From Nonomuraea rubra (GTDB taxonomy: Bacteria; Actinomycetota; Actinomycetes; Streptosporangiales; Streptosporangiaceae): a stretch of 64,000 nt of DNA. This document shows positions 54,577 to 63,694 of the stretch, piece by piece. Numbering within the stretch: position 1 is the first letter of the stretch; each line of letters begins with the position of its first letter. The translations under genes were made by a program, and so were the position numbers. The DNA lies in NCBI RefSeq assembly GCF_014207985.1, contig NZ_JACHMI010000001.1, forward strand, positions 248,001 to 312,000, written 5' to 3'. The notes below the pieces were generated by a model. It saw only the letters and a list, made by a program, of their open reading frames with translations, was not told where the DNA came from and did no database searches.

Positions 54577-56169
54577 TCAGATGCTGGGCCGCGTCGACTC
54601 CGCGTGGTGGGTCATGGCGTCGATGCGGGCCATCACCTCGGTGACGCGTACGCCGCTGGGCCGGTGCGGGCGGCGCCGCTGCCACGGGTGCGGCCCGCTC
54701 AGCGGCCGGTACTCGACCCCGAGCGCGTCCAGCCGCCCCAGGTGCTCGGCCAGCCGCCCGTCGAAGTCCGCCGAGACCTCGCCCGACCAGGCCACCTCCG
54801 CCAGCGCGCAGGCCCGCGGCCACAGCCGGTAGTCCACCGTGCGGGCGTCGGGCACGCGCTCGGTCCAGAGCTGCGCCTGCACCCCCAGGACGCGGCCCCG
54901 CTCCTCCTCCGTCCACTCGGCGGGCGCCGGCGAGAACGCCGCCACGTCCGCCACGGTGATCGCGTCGCCGATGGCCATCGGCTCGTCGGGCGAGGAGGCC
55001 TCGGCGTAGTCGAAGTACAGCGGGAACACCGGCGTCGCCACCACGTCGTGCCCGGCGGCGGCCGCCCGGCGGCCCACGTTCATGCCGCGCCACGGCATCA
55101 CGATCGTGTCCTGCCGCAGGCCGCCGCTGACGAACGCCTCGTCCCACACCACGGCCCGCGCGCCCCGCTCGGCCAGCGCGTCCGCCAGCCGCCGCAGGAA
55201 CCACGCCTGCAGGTCGTTGGCGGTCTCCAGCCCCAGCGACTCGCGGTAGGCGGCGATCTCCGGCGACCGCGTCCAGTGGTCCAGCACGACCTCGTCGCCG
55301 CCGATGTGCACGTACGGGGTCTCGCCCAGCGCCCCCAGCAGCTCGTCGAAGATCGTCGTCAGGAACTCCACGGTCGGCGGCAGCGGCGACAGGATCGCGG
55401 GGGAGATGCCCCAGCGGTCGAGCACGTCGTGCCGCTCCCCGGTGGCCCCGAACTCGGGGTAGGCCGCCAGGATCGCCGACGCGTGCCCGGGCACGTCGAT
55501 CTCGGGCACGATCGTGACGCAGCGCGAGCGGGCGTAGGCGGCCAGCTCGGCCAGGTCGTCGAGCGTGTAGAAGCCGCCGTGCGGCACGTCGTCGTAGGTC
55601 TCCGGCTCGCGGTAGTAGTTGGTCGCCGTACGCGGCCGGTGCGAGGCGACCTCGTGCAGCAGCGGGTACGCCCGGCTCTCCACCCGCCACCCCTGGTCGT
55701 CCACCAGGTGCAGGTGCAGCCGGTTCAGCTTGTGCGCGGCCATCAGGTCGATCAGCCGCAGGACCTCCCGCTTGGGGAAGAAGTGCCGCGCCACGTCGAG
55801 GTGCAGCCCCCGCCAGGCGAAGCGCGGCGCGTCCTCGATCCGCACTCCGGGAACGGGCCACGACCCGCCGCCGGAGAACCGGTAGGAGGCGTCGGGCAGC
55901 AACTGGTGCAGCGACTGCGCCGCGTAGAACGCGCCCGCCCGGCCGCCCGCCGCGATCTCCACGCCCCGGGAGCCGACCGTCAGCCGGTAGGCCTCCTCGC
56001 CCAGCCCGGGATCCCGCCGGACGTCGATCTCGCCGGAGTCGCCGGGCAGCGGGTCGAGCCGGGCCAGAGCCGCGCGTACGGAGTCCACCAGGTCGCCGGA
56101 CACCGTGGCGCCCGAGGTCAGCGTGTAGGAAGCGGAGAGATCACTGAGCAGTTGAGGGCGAGGAATCAT
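54577..56169 (-). CDS. Beta-N-acetylhexosaminidase, GH20
   Basis: 530 aa. N-terminal GH20b domain (~10-125) then catalytic barrel: WRGLHLDVARHFFPKREVLR near 140, HLHLVDDQGWRVE near 168, and HIGGDEVVLDHW near 290, with the Asp-Glu pair used for substrate-assisted catalysis. The substrate is GlcNAc from chitin or peptidoglycan. No signal peptide at the N terminus, so probably intracellular recycling. Start ATG 56169 overlaps the stop of the upstream amidase gene, giving translational coupling. Confidence 0.93.
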   Translation of the reverse strand: MIPRPQLLSDLSASYTLTSGATVSGDLVDSVRAALARLDPLPGDSGEIDVRRDPGLGEEAYRLTVGSRGVEIAAGGRAGAFYAAQSLHQLLPDASYRFSGGGSWPVPGVRIEDAPRFAWRGLHLDVARHFFPKREVLRLIDLMAAHKLNRLHLHLVDDQGWRVESRAYPLLHEVASHRPRTATNYYREPETYDDVPHGGFYTLDDLAELAAYARSRCVTIVPEIDVPGHASAILAAYPEFGATGERHDVLDRWGISPAILSPLPPTVEFLTTIFDELLGALGETPYVHIGGDEVVLDHWTRSPEIAAYRESLGLETANDLQAWFLRRLADALAERGARAVVWDEAFVSGGLRQDTIVMPWRGMNVGRRAAAAGHDVVATPVFPLYFDYAEASSPDEPMAIGDAITVADVAAFSPAPAEWTEEERGRVLGVQAQLWTERVPDARTVDYRLWPRACALAEVAWSGEVSADFDGRLAEHLGRLDALGVEYRPLSGPHPWQRRRPHRPSGVRVTEVMARIDAMTHHAESTRPSI

Positions 56170-56996
56170 GCTTCCAGATAGTGCTGCAACCCGTTCGCCA
56201 GCGCCAGGGCGATCTTCTGCCGGAACTGCGGACTCTGGAACTTGGCCGCCTCGTCGGGATTGCGCATGTTGCCGCTCTCGAACAGCACCTTCGGCACCGT
56301 GGAGAGGTTGAGCCCGCCGATGTCACTGCGGTAGTCCAGCGCGTTCTTGCCGATGTAGTTGGAGTACGGGATCCCCGTGCCCTTCCTGTACGCGTCGCGC
56401 ACGGCGATCCCCAGCTTGCCGGAGGCGCCCACGACCTTGTCGACCGGCCCGTTGATCTTCTTGGGCAGGATGACGTGGAAGCCGCGGTGCCTGGCGTTGT
56501 TGGAGCCGTCGGCGTGCACGGAGATCGCGGCGTCGGCCTTGGCCCTGTTGCCGATGGCGGCCCGCTCGGTGATGCAGGGCCCGACGCCGTTGTTGCTGTC
56601 CCTGGTCAGCTTCACGGTGGCGCCCCGGCGTTCGAGGATCCTCTTCATCCGCTGGGAGACGTCCCAGGTGAAGGCCGCCTCGGTGTATCCGCTGCGGGTC
56701 TGGGTGCCGGTGGTGTCGCAGGCCTTCCACTGAGTCAGCACGTTGACCTTGCGGTTGATCTCGGCGGGGTGGCGGTAGTTGGCGCCGTTGTGGCCGGGGT
56801 CGATGACGATGACCTTGCCGTCGAGCGGCTTGGCGTCCGGTGGCGCCTCCCTGGCGGGTGCCGAGGAGGGCGAAGCCTGCGCCTGCGTGGTCGTGAGGGC
56901 GGCCTGACCTGCCGCGGCGCCACCGGATCCGGTGCCGCCACACGCGGAGGCGATCAGGCCGCAAACGGCGAGGACTGAGGCTGGTAGAGCACGCAT
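56166..56996 (-). CDS. N-acetylmuramoyl-L-alanine amidase (Amidase_3), lipoprotein
   Basis: 276 aa from ATG 56996. Signal with lipobox LIASAC at ~18 indicates a lipid-anchored envelope protein, followed by an Ala/Ser/Pro linker. Catalytic domain: VIVIDPGHNG (zinc His), ISVHADGSNN (zinc His) and VLFESGNMRNPDEA (catalytic Glu). A TSG/CDTTGTQT insertion with Cys residues occurs early in the domain. It cleaves the amide between muramic acid and the stem peptide. Its TGA overlaps the GH20 ATG, linking amidase and hexosaminidase in wall turnover. Confidence 0.93.
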   Translation of the reverse strand: MRALPASVLAVCGLIASACGGTGSGGAAAGQAALTTTQAQASPSSAPAREAPPDAKPLDGKVIVIDPGHNGANYRHPAEINRKVNVLTQWKACDTTGTQTRSGYTEAAFTWDVSQRMKRILERRGATVKLTRDSNNGVGPCITERAAIGNRAKADAAISVHADGSNNARHRGFHVILPKKINGPVDKVVGASGKLGIAVRDAYRKGTGIPYSNYIGKNALDYRSDIGGLNLSTVPKVLFESGNMRNPDEAAKFQSPQFRQKIALALANGLQHYLEA

Positions 56997-57083
56997 GCCG
57001 TCCAACTTACGGCAGAGCGGGAGCTGCAGCCCGTCTAATGCCAAGTGTGGCGAGTCCCTGTGATCGTCACCAGTACGACGAAG

Positions 57084-57332
57084 TCACCAGACGCGCTCGC
57101 CGGCCTCCTGCCGTTCGAGCAGGGCGGCCAGCTCCCGCGCGTCCTCGGCGTCGAGCCCGAGGACGACGCGGGGGCGGCCCCACGGATGGTCCAGCGAGTG
57201 GGCGACGTAGCTGGCGACGGACTCGGCGCCGCCGTCGGCGCCGCGTCCCCTGCCCGCCCGCCACTGACCCCAGGCGCGCTCGAGCTCGGCCGCCGCGCGC
57301 TGGGCACAGGACACCAGTTCCGGATCACGCAT
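57084..57332 (-). CDS. Conserved small actinobacterial protein
   Basis: 82 aa, mostly helical and acidic: AQRAAAELERAWGQWRAG at the N terminus, HSLDHPWGRPRVVLGLDAED in the middle and ELAALLERQEAGE at the end. This resembles a short conserved protein of Streptomyces and relatives of unknown function (recognised by sequence pattern only). Start ATG 57332. Confidence 0.65.
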   Translation of the reverse strand: MRDPELVSCAQRAAAELERAWGQWRAGRGRGADGGAESVASYVAHSLDHPWGRPRVVLGLDAEDARELAALLERQEAGERVW

Positions 57333-57452
57333 GACTGTTCCCCCGGATCAGACCGTGACCGGACCGGATCCGGCCACATTTAGCATGACCCTGACGAGTA
57401 AACCGCCGTGTGGCCGCGCCGCCACACGGCTTGACCCAGCCTTGGGGCATCC

Positions 57453-58502
57453 TTAGGCAGGTCCCGTGCTCCGTCGCACGATCAGCTCTGGGCGGACCTC
57501 GCGCATGCGCGCGACCTTGGCGGGATCCCCGATCCGGTCGCTCAGCAACGCCGCCGCCGACCTGCCCATGCTGCGGCGGGCCTGGTCGACCGAGGTCAGC
57601 GAGATGTGGTGGGAGGCCGACAGGTGCGTGTTGTCGTAGCCGACCACCGAAAGGTCCTGGGGCACGCGCAGGCCCAGCTCGCCGGCGGCCGAGAGCACGC
57701 CGAGCGCTACCACGTCATTGGCGGCGAAGATCGCCGTGGGCCTGGGGTCGCGGGTCAGCAGCGCCATCGCCGCCTCCCTGCCGCCCTCTTCGGTCGAGTC
57801 CGCGGCCTCGACCATGATGTACGGCGCCAGCGAGTGCCTGCGCATCGCCACGAGATAACCCTCGCAGCGCGACGATCGCCGGCCCTCGATGTGCGCGATT
57901 CTCTTGTGGCCGTGCTCGACCAGGTGGTCGATGGCCAGACGGGCGCCGAGCTGGTCGTCGTCGACCACGATGTCGACGCCGTCGAGCTCGATGTCACGTT
58001 CCCCCACGACGACCGTGGGCGTGTACGCGGTGGCCTCGATCAGCGTCTCGCTGGTCGGCGGGATGCCGAGCAGGACCAGCCCGTCGACCCGCAGTTCAAG
58101 GAAGGCCTCCACGGCCTCGTCCTCGAACGCCGGGTCCCACTGGCTGTTCCCGATCAGCATGCGCAGCCCGTCGCCGTGCAGGCTCTCCTGCAGGCCGTCG
58201 AGGAACTCCGCGTAGAACGGGTTGTGCAGGTCGGCGACGAGTGCGCCCACCAGATGGGTACGGCCTTCGACCAGGCTCCTGGCGACCGCGTTCGGCCGGT
58301 AGCCGAGCTCTCGGGCGGCTTGCAAGACGGCCTGGCGCCGGTGCTCGCTCACGTGCGGGGATCCGCGCAGCACGAGTGAGACCAGCGATTTCGACACGCC
58401 GGCTCGTTCGGCGACGTTACGGATGGTCGGTCTGGGCCGAGGCAGTGCGTCTACCTCTCTTAGCTCAGTGATGGTTGAAGTGTTGACGGGCGGTCCTGAC
58501 AT
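57453..58502 (-). CDS. LacI family transcriptional regulator
   Basis: 349 aa from ATG 58502 behind GGGGGAG. Helix-turn-helix plus hinge at ~26-80 (TIRNVAERAGVSKSLVSLVL, GYRPNAVARSLVEG). Periplasmic-binding-protein-like core follows: VGALVADLHNPFYAEFLDGL, VVDDDQLGARLAIDHLVEHG, and PTAIFAANDVVALG. An unusually long 25-residue N-terminal lead precedes the HTH. A sugar effector is expected; no sugar transporter is adjacent in the window. Confidence 0.93.
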   Translation of the reverse strand: MSGPPVNTSTITELREVDALPRPRPTIRNVAERAGVSKSLVSLVLRGSPHVSEHRRQAVLQAARELGYRPNAVARSLVEGRTHLVGALVADLHNPFYAEFLDGLQESLHGDGLRMLIGNSQWDPAFEDEAVEAFLELRVDGLVLLGIPPTSETLIEATAYTPTVVVGERDIELDGVDIVVDDDQLGARLAIDHLVEHGHKRIAHIEGRRSSRCEGYLVAMRRHSLAPYIMVEAADSTEEGGREAAMALLTRDPRPTAIFAANDVVALGVLSAAGELGLRVPQDLSVVGYDNTHLSASHHISLTSVDQARRSMGRSAAALLSDRIGDPAKVARMREVRPELIVRRSTGPA

Positions 58503-58644
58503 GTGTCTCCCCCGCGATGCGGATATGGGCACCTGTCTGACCAAACGATCGAGTTAGCCGCAGGGTACGGCCTTCGTTACGGATTGCCTCAACCTCGGCT
58601 ACGAAAGCCGGACATTGACTGAAAGCTTCCACGTCAGCTATTGG

Positions 58645-58665
58645 GTACGGCGTCGGATACCGTAC
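58645..58665. promoter_or_regulatory. Inverted repeat at the start of the TetR gene
   Basis: GTACGG (58645-58650) and CCGTAC (58660-58665) with a 9-nt spacer, ending 4 bp before the GTG at 58670. TTGACT (58615-58620) and TATTGG (58640-58645), 19 nt apart, form a plausible weak promoter. The repeat would cover the transcription start, fitting autorepression. Confidence 0.45.
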
Positions 58666-58669
58666 AGAT

Positions 58670-59320
58670 GTGACACCCGGGAAGTCAGCCGAGACGGCAC
58701 GGCCGGCGCGGCGCAGGCTCAGCGTGGACCGGCGTCGGGAAGAGCTCATGGCGGCGGCGCTGGAGCTGTTCAGCACCCGCGACGCGGAGGACGTCTCGAT
58801 CGACGACGTGGCGTCGGCGGCGGGGGCTTCGCGGGCCCTGGTCTACCACTACTTCGGCGGCAAGCAGGAGCTCTACGTGGCCGCGCTGAGGAGCGCGGCG
58901 GAGCAGCTGGAGTCCCGGCTGCGGCCCCAGGGGGGCGGCAGGCCGCTGGAGGAGCTGGCCTCCGGGCTGGAGCGCTACTTCGACTTCGTCGAGGAGCACG
59001 CGGCGGGCTTCGCCGCGCTGTTGCGGGGCGGCCCCGCGAACAGGACCGGCGAGGTCGGCGAGATCGTCGACGGGGTGCGCAGGCGGCTCTTCCGCCTGAT
59101 CCAGAAGCAGATGGGCGTCGAGGAGCCGAGCCCGGTGCTGCGCACGACGCTGCGGTCGTGGATCGCCTCCGTCGAGACGGCGGGCCTCGACTGGCTGGAG
59201 CATCGCGACCTCGAACGGCCGATGCTGGAGAAAATGCTGGTGGAGCACATGGCCGCGCTGCTCGGGGTCGCGGCCGCCCATGACGGCGACGTCGCCAGGC
59301 TGCTGGAGCGGCTGGCGTGA
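58670..59320 (+). CDS. TetR family transcriptional regulator
   Basis: 216 aa from GTG 58670. Helix-turn-helix at ~22-68 (RREELMAAALELFSTRDAED, IDDVASAAGASRALVYHYF, GGKQELYVAALRSAA). The C-terminal domain has an acidic YFDFVEEHAAGFAALLRGG typical of a common actinomycete TetR subgroup. No clear ribosome site; the short leader overlaps a palindrome, so autoregulation is likely. The target is unknown; it is divergent from the LacI gene. Confidence 0.92.
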   Translation: MTPGKSAETARPARRRLSVDRRREELMAAALELFSTRDAEDVSIDDVASAAGASRALVYHYFGGKQELYVAALRSAAEQLESRLRPQGGGRPLEELASGLERYFDFVEEHAAGFAALLRGGPANRTGEVGEIVDGVRRRLFRLIQKQMGVEEPSPVLRTTLRSWIASVETAGLDWLEHRDLERPMLEKMLVEHMAALLGVAAAHDGDVARLLERLA

Positions 59321-59443
59321 GCAGGTGACGGGGGCGTAGCGGCAGGGAAGAGTGGCGCCGGCGCGGGCGGCGCCATCCTCCCCGTCGTCACAGCGGTGGA
59401 CCGGGCCACGTGGCGACCTGGTCCACCCCCTTCAAACCCCCCT

Positions 59444-59461
59444 GAGGTCGGTACCGACCTC
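59444..59461. promoter_or_regulatory. 18-bp perfect palindrome 3' of bldC
   Basis: GAGGTCGGTACCGACCTC ends 4 bp before the bldC stop codon region. On the transcript it could form a strong hairpin, a U-less terminator. As DNA it is a perfectly symmetric binding site. It is also downstream of the convergent TetR gene. Confidence 0.5.
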
Positions 59462-59464
59462 CCG

Positions 59465-59668
59465 CTACTCGGAACGCTGCTGCGGAATCCCCGCGAGCAG
59501 CGCGCGAACCTCGGTCTCCCGGTAACGCCGATGACCGCCGAGGGTACGAATCGACGTCAACTTGCCCGCCTTGGCCCACCGCGTAACGGTCTTGGGGTCG
59601 ACCCTGAACATGGTCGCGACCTCAGCGGGCGTGAGCAGTGGCTCGGCCTCGGGTGTACGAGCTGACAT
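59465..59668 (-). CDS. bldC: Developmental regulator BldC (MerR-like DNA-binding protein)
   Basis: 67 aa consisting of one winged HTH of MerR type: LTPAEVATMFRVDPKTVTRW then AKAGKLTSIRTLGGHRRYRE. This is essentially the BldC sequence known from Streptomyces, where it binds cooperatively to direct repeats and restrains entry into sporulation. Ribosome site GGAGGAGAGG precedes ATG 59668. Two sites matching the BldD consensus TNAC-N5-GTNA lie upstream. Neighbouring genes are in the same order as around Streptomyces bldC. Confidence 0.97.
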   Translation of the reverse strand: MSARTPEAEPLLTPAEVATMFRVDPKTVTRWAKAGKLTSIRTLGGHRRYRETEVRALLAGIPQQRSE

Positions 59669-59784
59669 TTGTGCGGCCTCTCCTCCGTGTGGACCGGCGT
59701 AGCGATCCTGTGACTGCCTTTGCGCGTGTCACGGATGTCCCCCTATGGCGCAGAGCGTGCGGCTTTTCTGAGCCATATGCGGCA

Positions 59785-59876
59785 TCACCCGATGTGACCA
59801 TACCGCCACGCAGAGCGATTGGCGAGCCCTTCTTTGACCCAACTGCCCGCCCCCGTGGCCATGTCACGCTCGGTGA
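59785..59876 (-). promoter_or_regulatory. bldC promoter region with two BldD-type boxes
   Basis: TCAC-CCGAT-GTGA at 59785-59797 and TCAC-GCTCG-GTGA at 59864-59876 both fit TNAC-N5-GTNA. On the minus strand TATGGT (59802-59797) is a possible -10 with TCGCCA (59825-59820) 17 nt upstream, so the first box would cover the transcription start. In Streptomyces BldD is reported to bind near bldC. The remaining sequence of this 322-bp gap shows no gene. Confidence 0.6.
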
Positions 59877-59990
59877 TTCTAGCGACACGGTTCGTGGTAT
59901 CGCAGTGAAAACGGCAAACTACTCAGTTCGCAGAAGAGAGCAGCCGCGAGACGTGACCTACTCATGCAGGTCAGACGGCCGTATTGGGGC

Positions 59991-60854
59991 TCAGTTGGCA
60001 GATTCCAGCAGTTGCATTGACTTCCACCGCAGGATGACCCTCTGGTACATGGCGTAGGCAAGTTCTTCTTGACCCGTGTCCAGGCCCGTCAGAGCCGCGG
60101 AAAGCTCCGCGACGGACTGGTCGGCCTGCAGCGCGTCGTCGTCCATGAGGTGGACGAGCCCGCCGTAGTCGAGCTCCACCAGCGAGTGCGGGTGGAACTC
60201 CTCCAGCCACCTGGCGACGTCCTCCACGTCGAAGTTGGCCGCGACGTCGCCCAGATGCCTGCGCAGCACGCTCAGCGCCCGTGCCGCGCGCCGTCTGGCC
60301 TGGGCCATGGAGGTGACGTAGATCAGGTTACGCCCGGTAGTGGTGGTCACGTCCTGTCCCGGGTTGGCGGAGCCGAGCACCAGCCAGCGCTCGTTCCCAT
60401 CAAACGGCACGAACCACGATGGCGGCACGTGCCACGCCGTGGTGCGGATGTGCGTGCGCAGCGCGTCGGAACCGGCCTGCCGCTTGTAACGGTCGAAGTC
60501 GTCGGCCGTCTGCTCGGCGATCGGCTTGGGCACCAGATGGTCCATCAGTTTCGCGGGAGTGCTGCCACGAAGCCGTGAGAACGCCAGCCACGAGCGCAAA
60601 CGGGTTTGCCAGGGACAGACATAGAGCCGGTCCTCAACGCGCCGGAGATAGGCGTTGGGGCTCTCCTGGGCGGGAACGGGTTGAGGGGGCATGCCGAGCA
60701 GGCGCATGACGGACTCGCCGTGCTCCGCATTGAGCGCGTTCGCGCGGCGCGGGCGGTCACGTGAGTCGGCGTAGTCGGCCCACACCTTGCGCTCGGACTC
60801 GGCGAACGCGGTCAGTGGCTCATAGACACGGAGGTAGGCGGCATAGGGCAGCAC
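59991..60854 (-). CDS. Conserved actinobacterial protein of unknown function (bldC-vdh neighbour)
   Basis: 287 aa, no signal peptide or membrane segment. Conserved-looking blocks are [15 protein letters not shown] at the N terminus, [17 protein letters not shown] near 80, [20 protein letters not shown] near 140 and [18 protein letters not shown] near 225. The same type of protein sits between bldC and the amino acid dehydrogenase gene in Streptomyces. Function unknown. Divergent from the dehydrogenase gene. Confidence 0.75.
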   Translation of the reverse strand: MLPYAAYLRVYEPLTAFAESERKVWADYADSRDRPRRANALNAEHGESVMRLLGMPPQPVPAQESPNAYLRRVEDRLYVCPWQTRLRSWLAFSRLRGSTPAKLMDHLVPKPIAEQTADDFDRYKRQAGSDALRTHIRTTAWHVPPSWFVPFDGNERWLVLGSANPGQDVTTTTGRNLIYVTSMAQARRRAARALSVLRRHLGDVAANFDVEDVARWLEEFHPHSLVELDYGGLVHLMDDDALQADQSVAELSAALTGLDTGQEELAYAMYQRVILRWKSMQLLESAN

Positions 60855-60961
60855 GGAGGCATCGTGTCACGAAGCGAACCTGCGTGCACCGTCGAGGCTT
60901 ACTACTCTGTGAAGCGATCTCCGCCGCGACGGTGCGGCGGACCGGACAGGGAGTCACTACC

Positions 60962-62041
<1,080 letters not shown>

Positions 62042-62192
62042 CGCCCCGCGCCCATACGGCGTACCGAGCTGGGCACAAAACAGGTACGGTAATAGGCGAA
62101 CGATAGGCTGACGCCCGTAGTCAGGCGGCGTCAGTGTGTGGTGCGTTAGCGACGAGGGGTCGGGGACGACCCCACACGAGGGGGTCGAGCCA

Positions 62193-62423
62193 ATGGGGCG
62201 CGGCCGAGCAAAGGCCAAGCAGGTCAAGGTTGCTCGCCAGCTGAAGTACAACAGCGGTGGCACGGATCTTGACCGTCTTCGCGACGAACTCGGGGTCGGA
62301 GACTCCAGCCGCAATGACGACGCCGACGACCTCAACGATGAGCTGGCGGATCGCTATGCCGATTACGCCGATGACTATGGTGCCGGAGACGACGACGATG
62401 GCCGTACGTCCGGCCGCCGATAG
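62193..62423 (+). CDS. DUF3073 protein
   Basis: 76 aa. MGRGRAKAKQVKVARQLKY at the N terminus is the hallmark of DUF3073, followed by an acidic tail (SRNDDADDLNDELADRYADY, GDDDDGR). The strongly basic head and acidic tail suggest nucleic-acid association, but no function is established. It is conserved beside purM in actinobacteria. Ends before two hairpins. Confidence 0.93.
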   Translation: MGRGRAKAKQVKVARQLKYNSGGTDLDRLRDELGVGDSSRNDDADDLNDELADRYADYADDYGAGDDDDGRTSGRR

Positions 62424-62494
62424 CCGTTCTCCTGAGTGAGGTGGCCGAGGGGCCCGGCGGCGCAGGTGCCGGGATCCTCGCTCACGCTCGTCGG

Positions 62495-62519
62495 GCCCCA
62501 CGGGCAACCGTGGGGCTTT
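62495..62519 (+). terminator. Terminator hairpin after DUF3073 gene
   Basis: GCCCCACGG (62495-62503) pairs with CCGTGGGGC (62508-62516), loop GCAA, followed by TTT. Confidence 0.8.
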
Positions 62520-62542
62520 CGTCACGTGGGTCGGAAAGCAGC

Positions 62543-62584
62543 GAACAGGACGCATCACGATCACCTGAGTGATGCGTCCTGTTC
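62543..62584. terminator. 16-bp perfect inverted repeat between convergent genes
   Basis: GAACAGGACGCATCAC (62543-62558) and its exact complement (62569-62584) with a 10-nt loop lie between DUF3073 (+) and purM (-). Probably a bidirectional terminator; no T run on either side. Confidence 0.6.
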
Positions 62585-62668
62585 CGCGTGCACGGGCTCG
62601 GGCGCTCGTGGATTCCCCGCGTGCGCCGGGCCGGCGTCCGTGCGCCCGGCCCGGCGTCCGCCGAGGGC

Positions 62669-63694
62669 TCAGCGGTAGCGGGCCTGCCCGCTGCCAGGCA
62701 CGATCTCGCCCATCACCCAGGCGTCCAGGCCGTGACCGGCCAGCAACCGGATGGCCGCGTCCGCCGCATCCGCGGGCAGCACGGCAGCCATGCCGACGCC
62801 GAGGTTGAACGTGCGGTCCAGGTCGCGCTGCGCGATCTTCCCGTACGACGCCAGCACGCCGAAGATCGCCGGCGGCGTCCACGACGAGCGGTCCAGCAGC
62901 GCGTCCAGCCCCGTCGGCAGCGAACGCGAGAGGTTGCCCTCGATCCCGCCCCCGGTGATGTGCGCGTAGGCGTGCACCTCGACCGCCCGGGCCAGCTCCA
63001 GGCAGGGCAGCGAGTAGATGCGCGTGGGCTCCAGCAGCTCCTCGCCCAGCGGCCGGCCCAGCTCGGGCAGGACGGTGTCGAGCGACAGGGAGCTCTCCCG
63101 CAGCACGTGGCGGACCAGCGAGTAGCCGTTGGAGTGCACCCCCGAGGAGGCCATCCCCAGCACCACGTCCCCGGCGGCCACCCGCTCAGGGCCGAGCATG
63201 GCGGACGCCTCCACCACGCCGGTGCCCGCCCCCGCCAGGTCGTACTCGTCGGGACCCATCGCGCCGGGGTGCTCGGCCGTCTCGCCGCCCACCAGCGCGG
63301 CCCCGGCCAGGCGGCAGCCCTCGGCCACGCCGCCGACGATCTCGGCGATGCGCTCGGGCACCACCTTCCCGCAGGCGATGTAGTCGGTCATGAACAGCGG
63401 CTCGGCCCCGCAGACCACCAGGTCGTCGAGGACCATGCCGACCAGGTCGATGCCGATCGTGTCGTGCTTGCCGTACCGCTGGGCGATCATGACCTTGGTG
63501 CCCACGCCGTCGGTGGAGGTGGCCAGCAGCGGGCGCCGGTACTTCAGCAGGGCCGAGGCGTCGAACAGGCCGGCGAAGCCGCTGGCGTCGTCGACCACCT
63601 CGGGCCGCCGCGAGCGCGCCACCTTGTCCTTCATCAGCTCGACGGCCCGCTCGCCCGCCTCGATGTCCACGCCGGCGGCCTCATAGGAACTCAC
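62669..63694 (-). CDS. purM: Phosphoribosylformylglycinamidine cyclo-ligase
   Basis: 341 aa from GTG 63694. AIR synthetase: ATP-dependent closure of FGAM to AIR in purine synthesis. Family motifs: [10 protein letters not shown] near 63, [21 protein letters not shown] near 90, [11 protein letters not shown] near 140, [13 protein letters not shown] near 185, [13 protein letters not shown] near 245 and [12 protein letters not shown] near 297. Its start overlaps the purF stop (GTGA), so the two are translationally coupled. Confidence 0.96.
   Translation of the reverse strand: MSSYEAAGVDIEAGERAVELMKDKVARSRRPEVVDDASGFAGLFDASALLKYRRPLLATSTDGVGTKVMIAQRYGKHDTIGIDLVGMVLDDLVVCGAEPLFMTDYIACGKVVPERIAEIVGGVAEGCRLAGAALVGGETAEHPGAMGPDEYDLAGAGTGVVEASAMLGPERVAAGDVVLGMASSGVHSNGYSLVRHVLRESSLSLDTVLPELGRPLGEELLEPTRIYSLPCLELARAVEVHAYAHITGGGIEGNLSRSLPTGLDALLDRSSWTPPAIFGVLASYGKIAQRDLDRTFNLGVGMAAVLPADAADAAIRLLAGHGLDAWVMGEIVPGSGQARYR

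Noticed and set aside
54604..56181. 525-codon plus-strand frame opposite GH20
   Set aside because: Arg/His/Val-rich shadow with no domain; GH20 motifs are intact on the minus strand.
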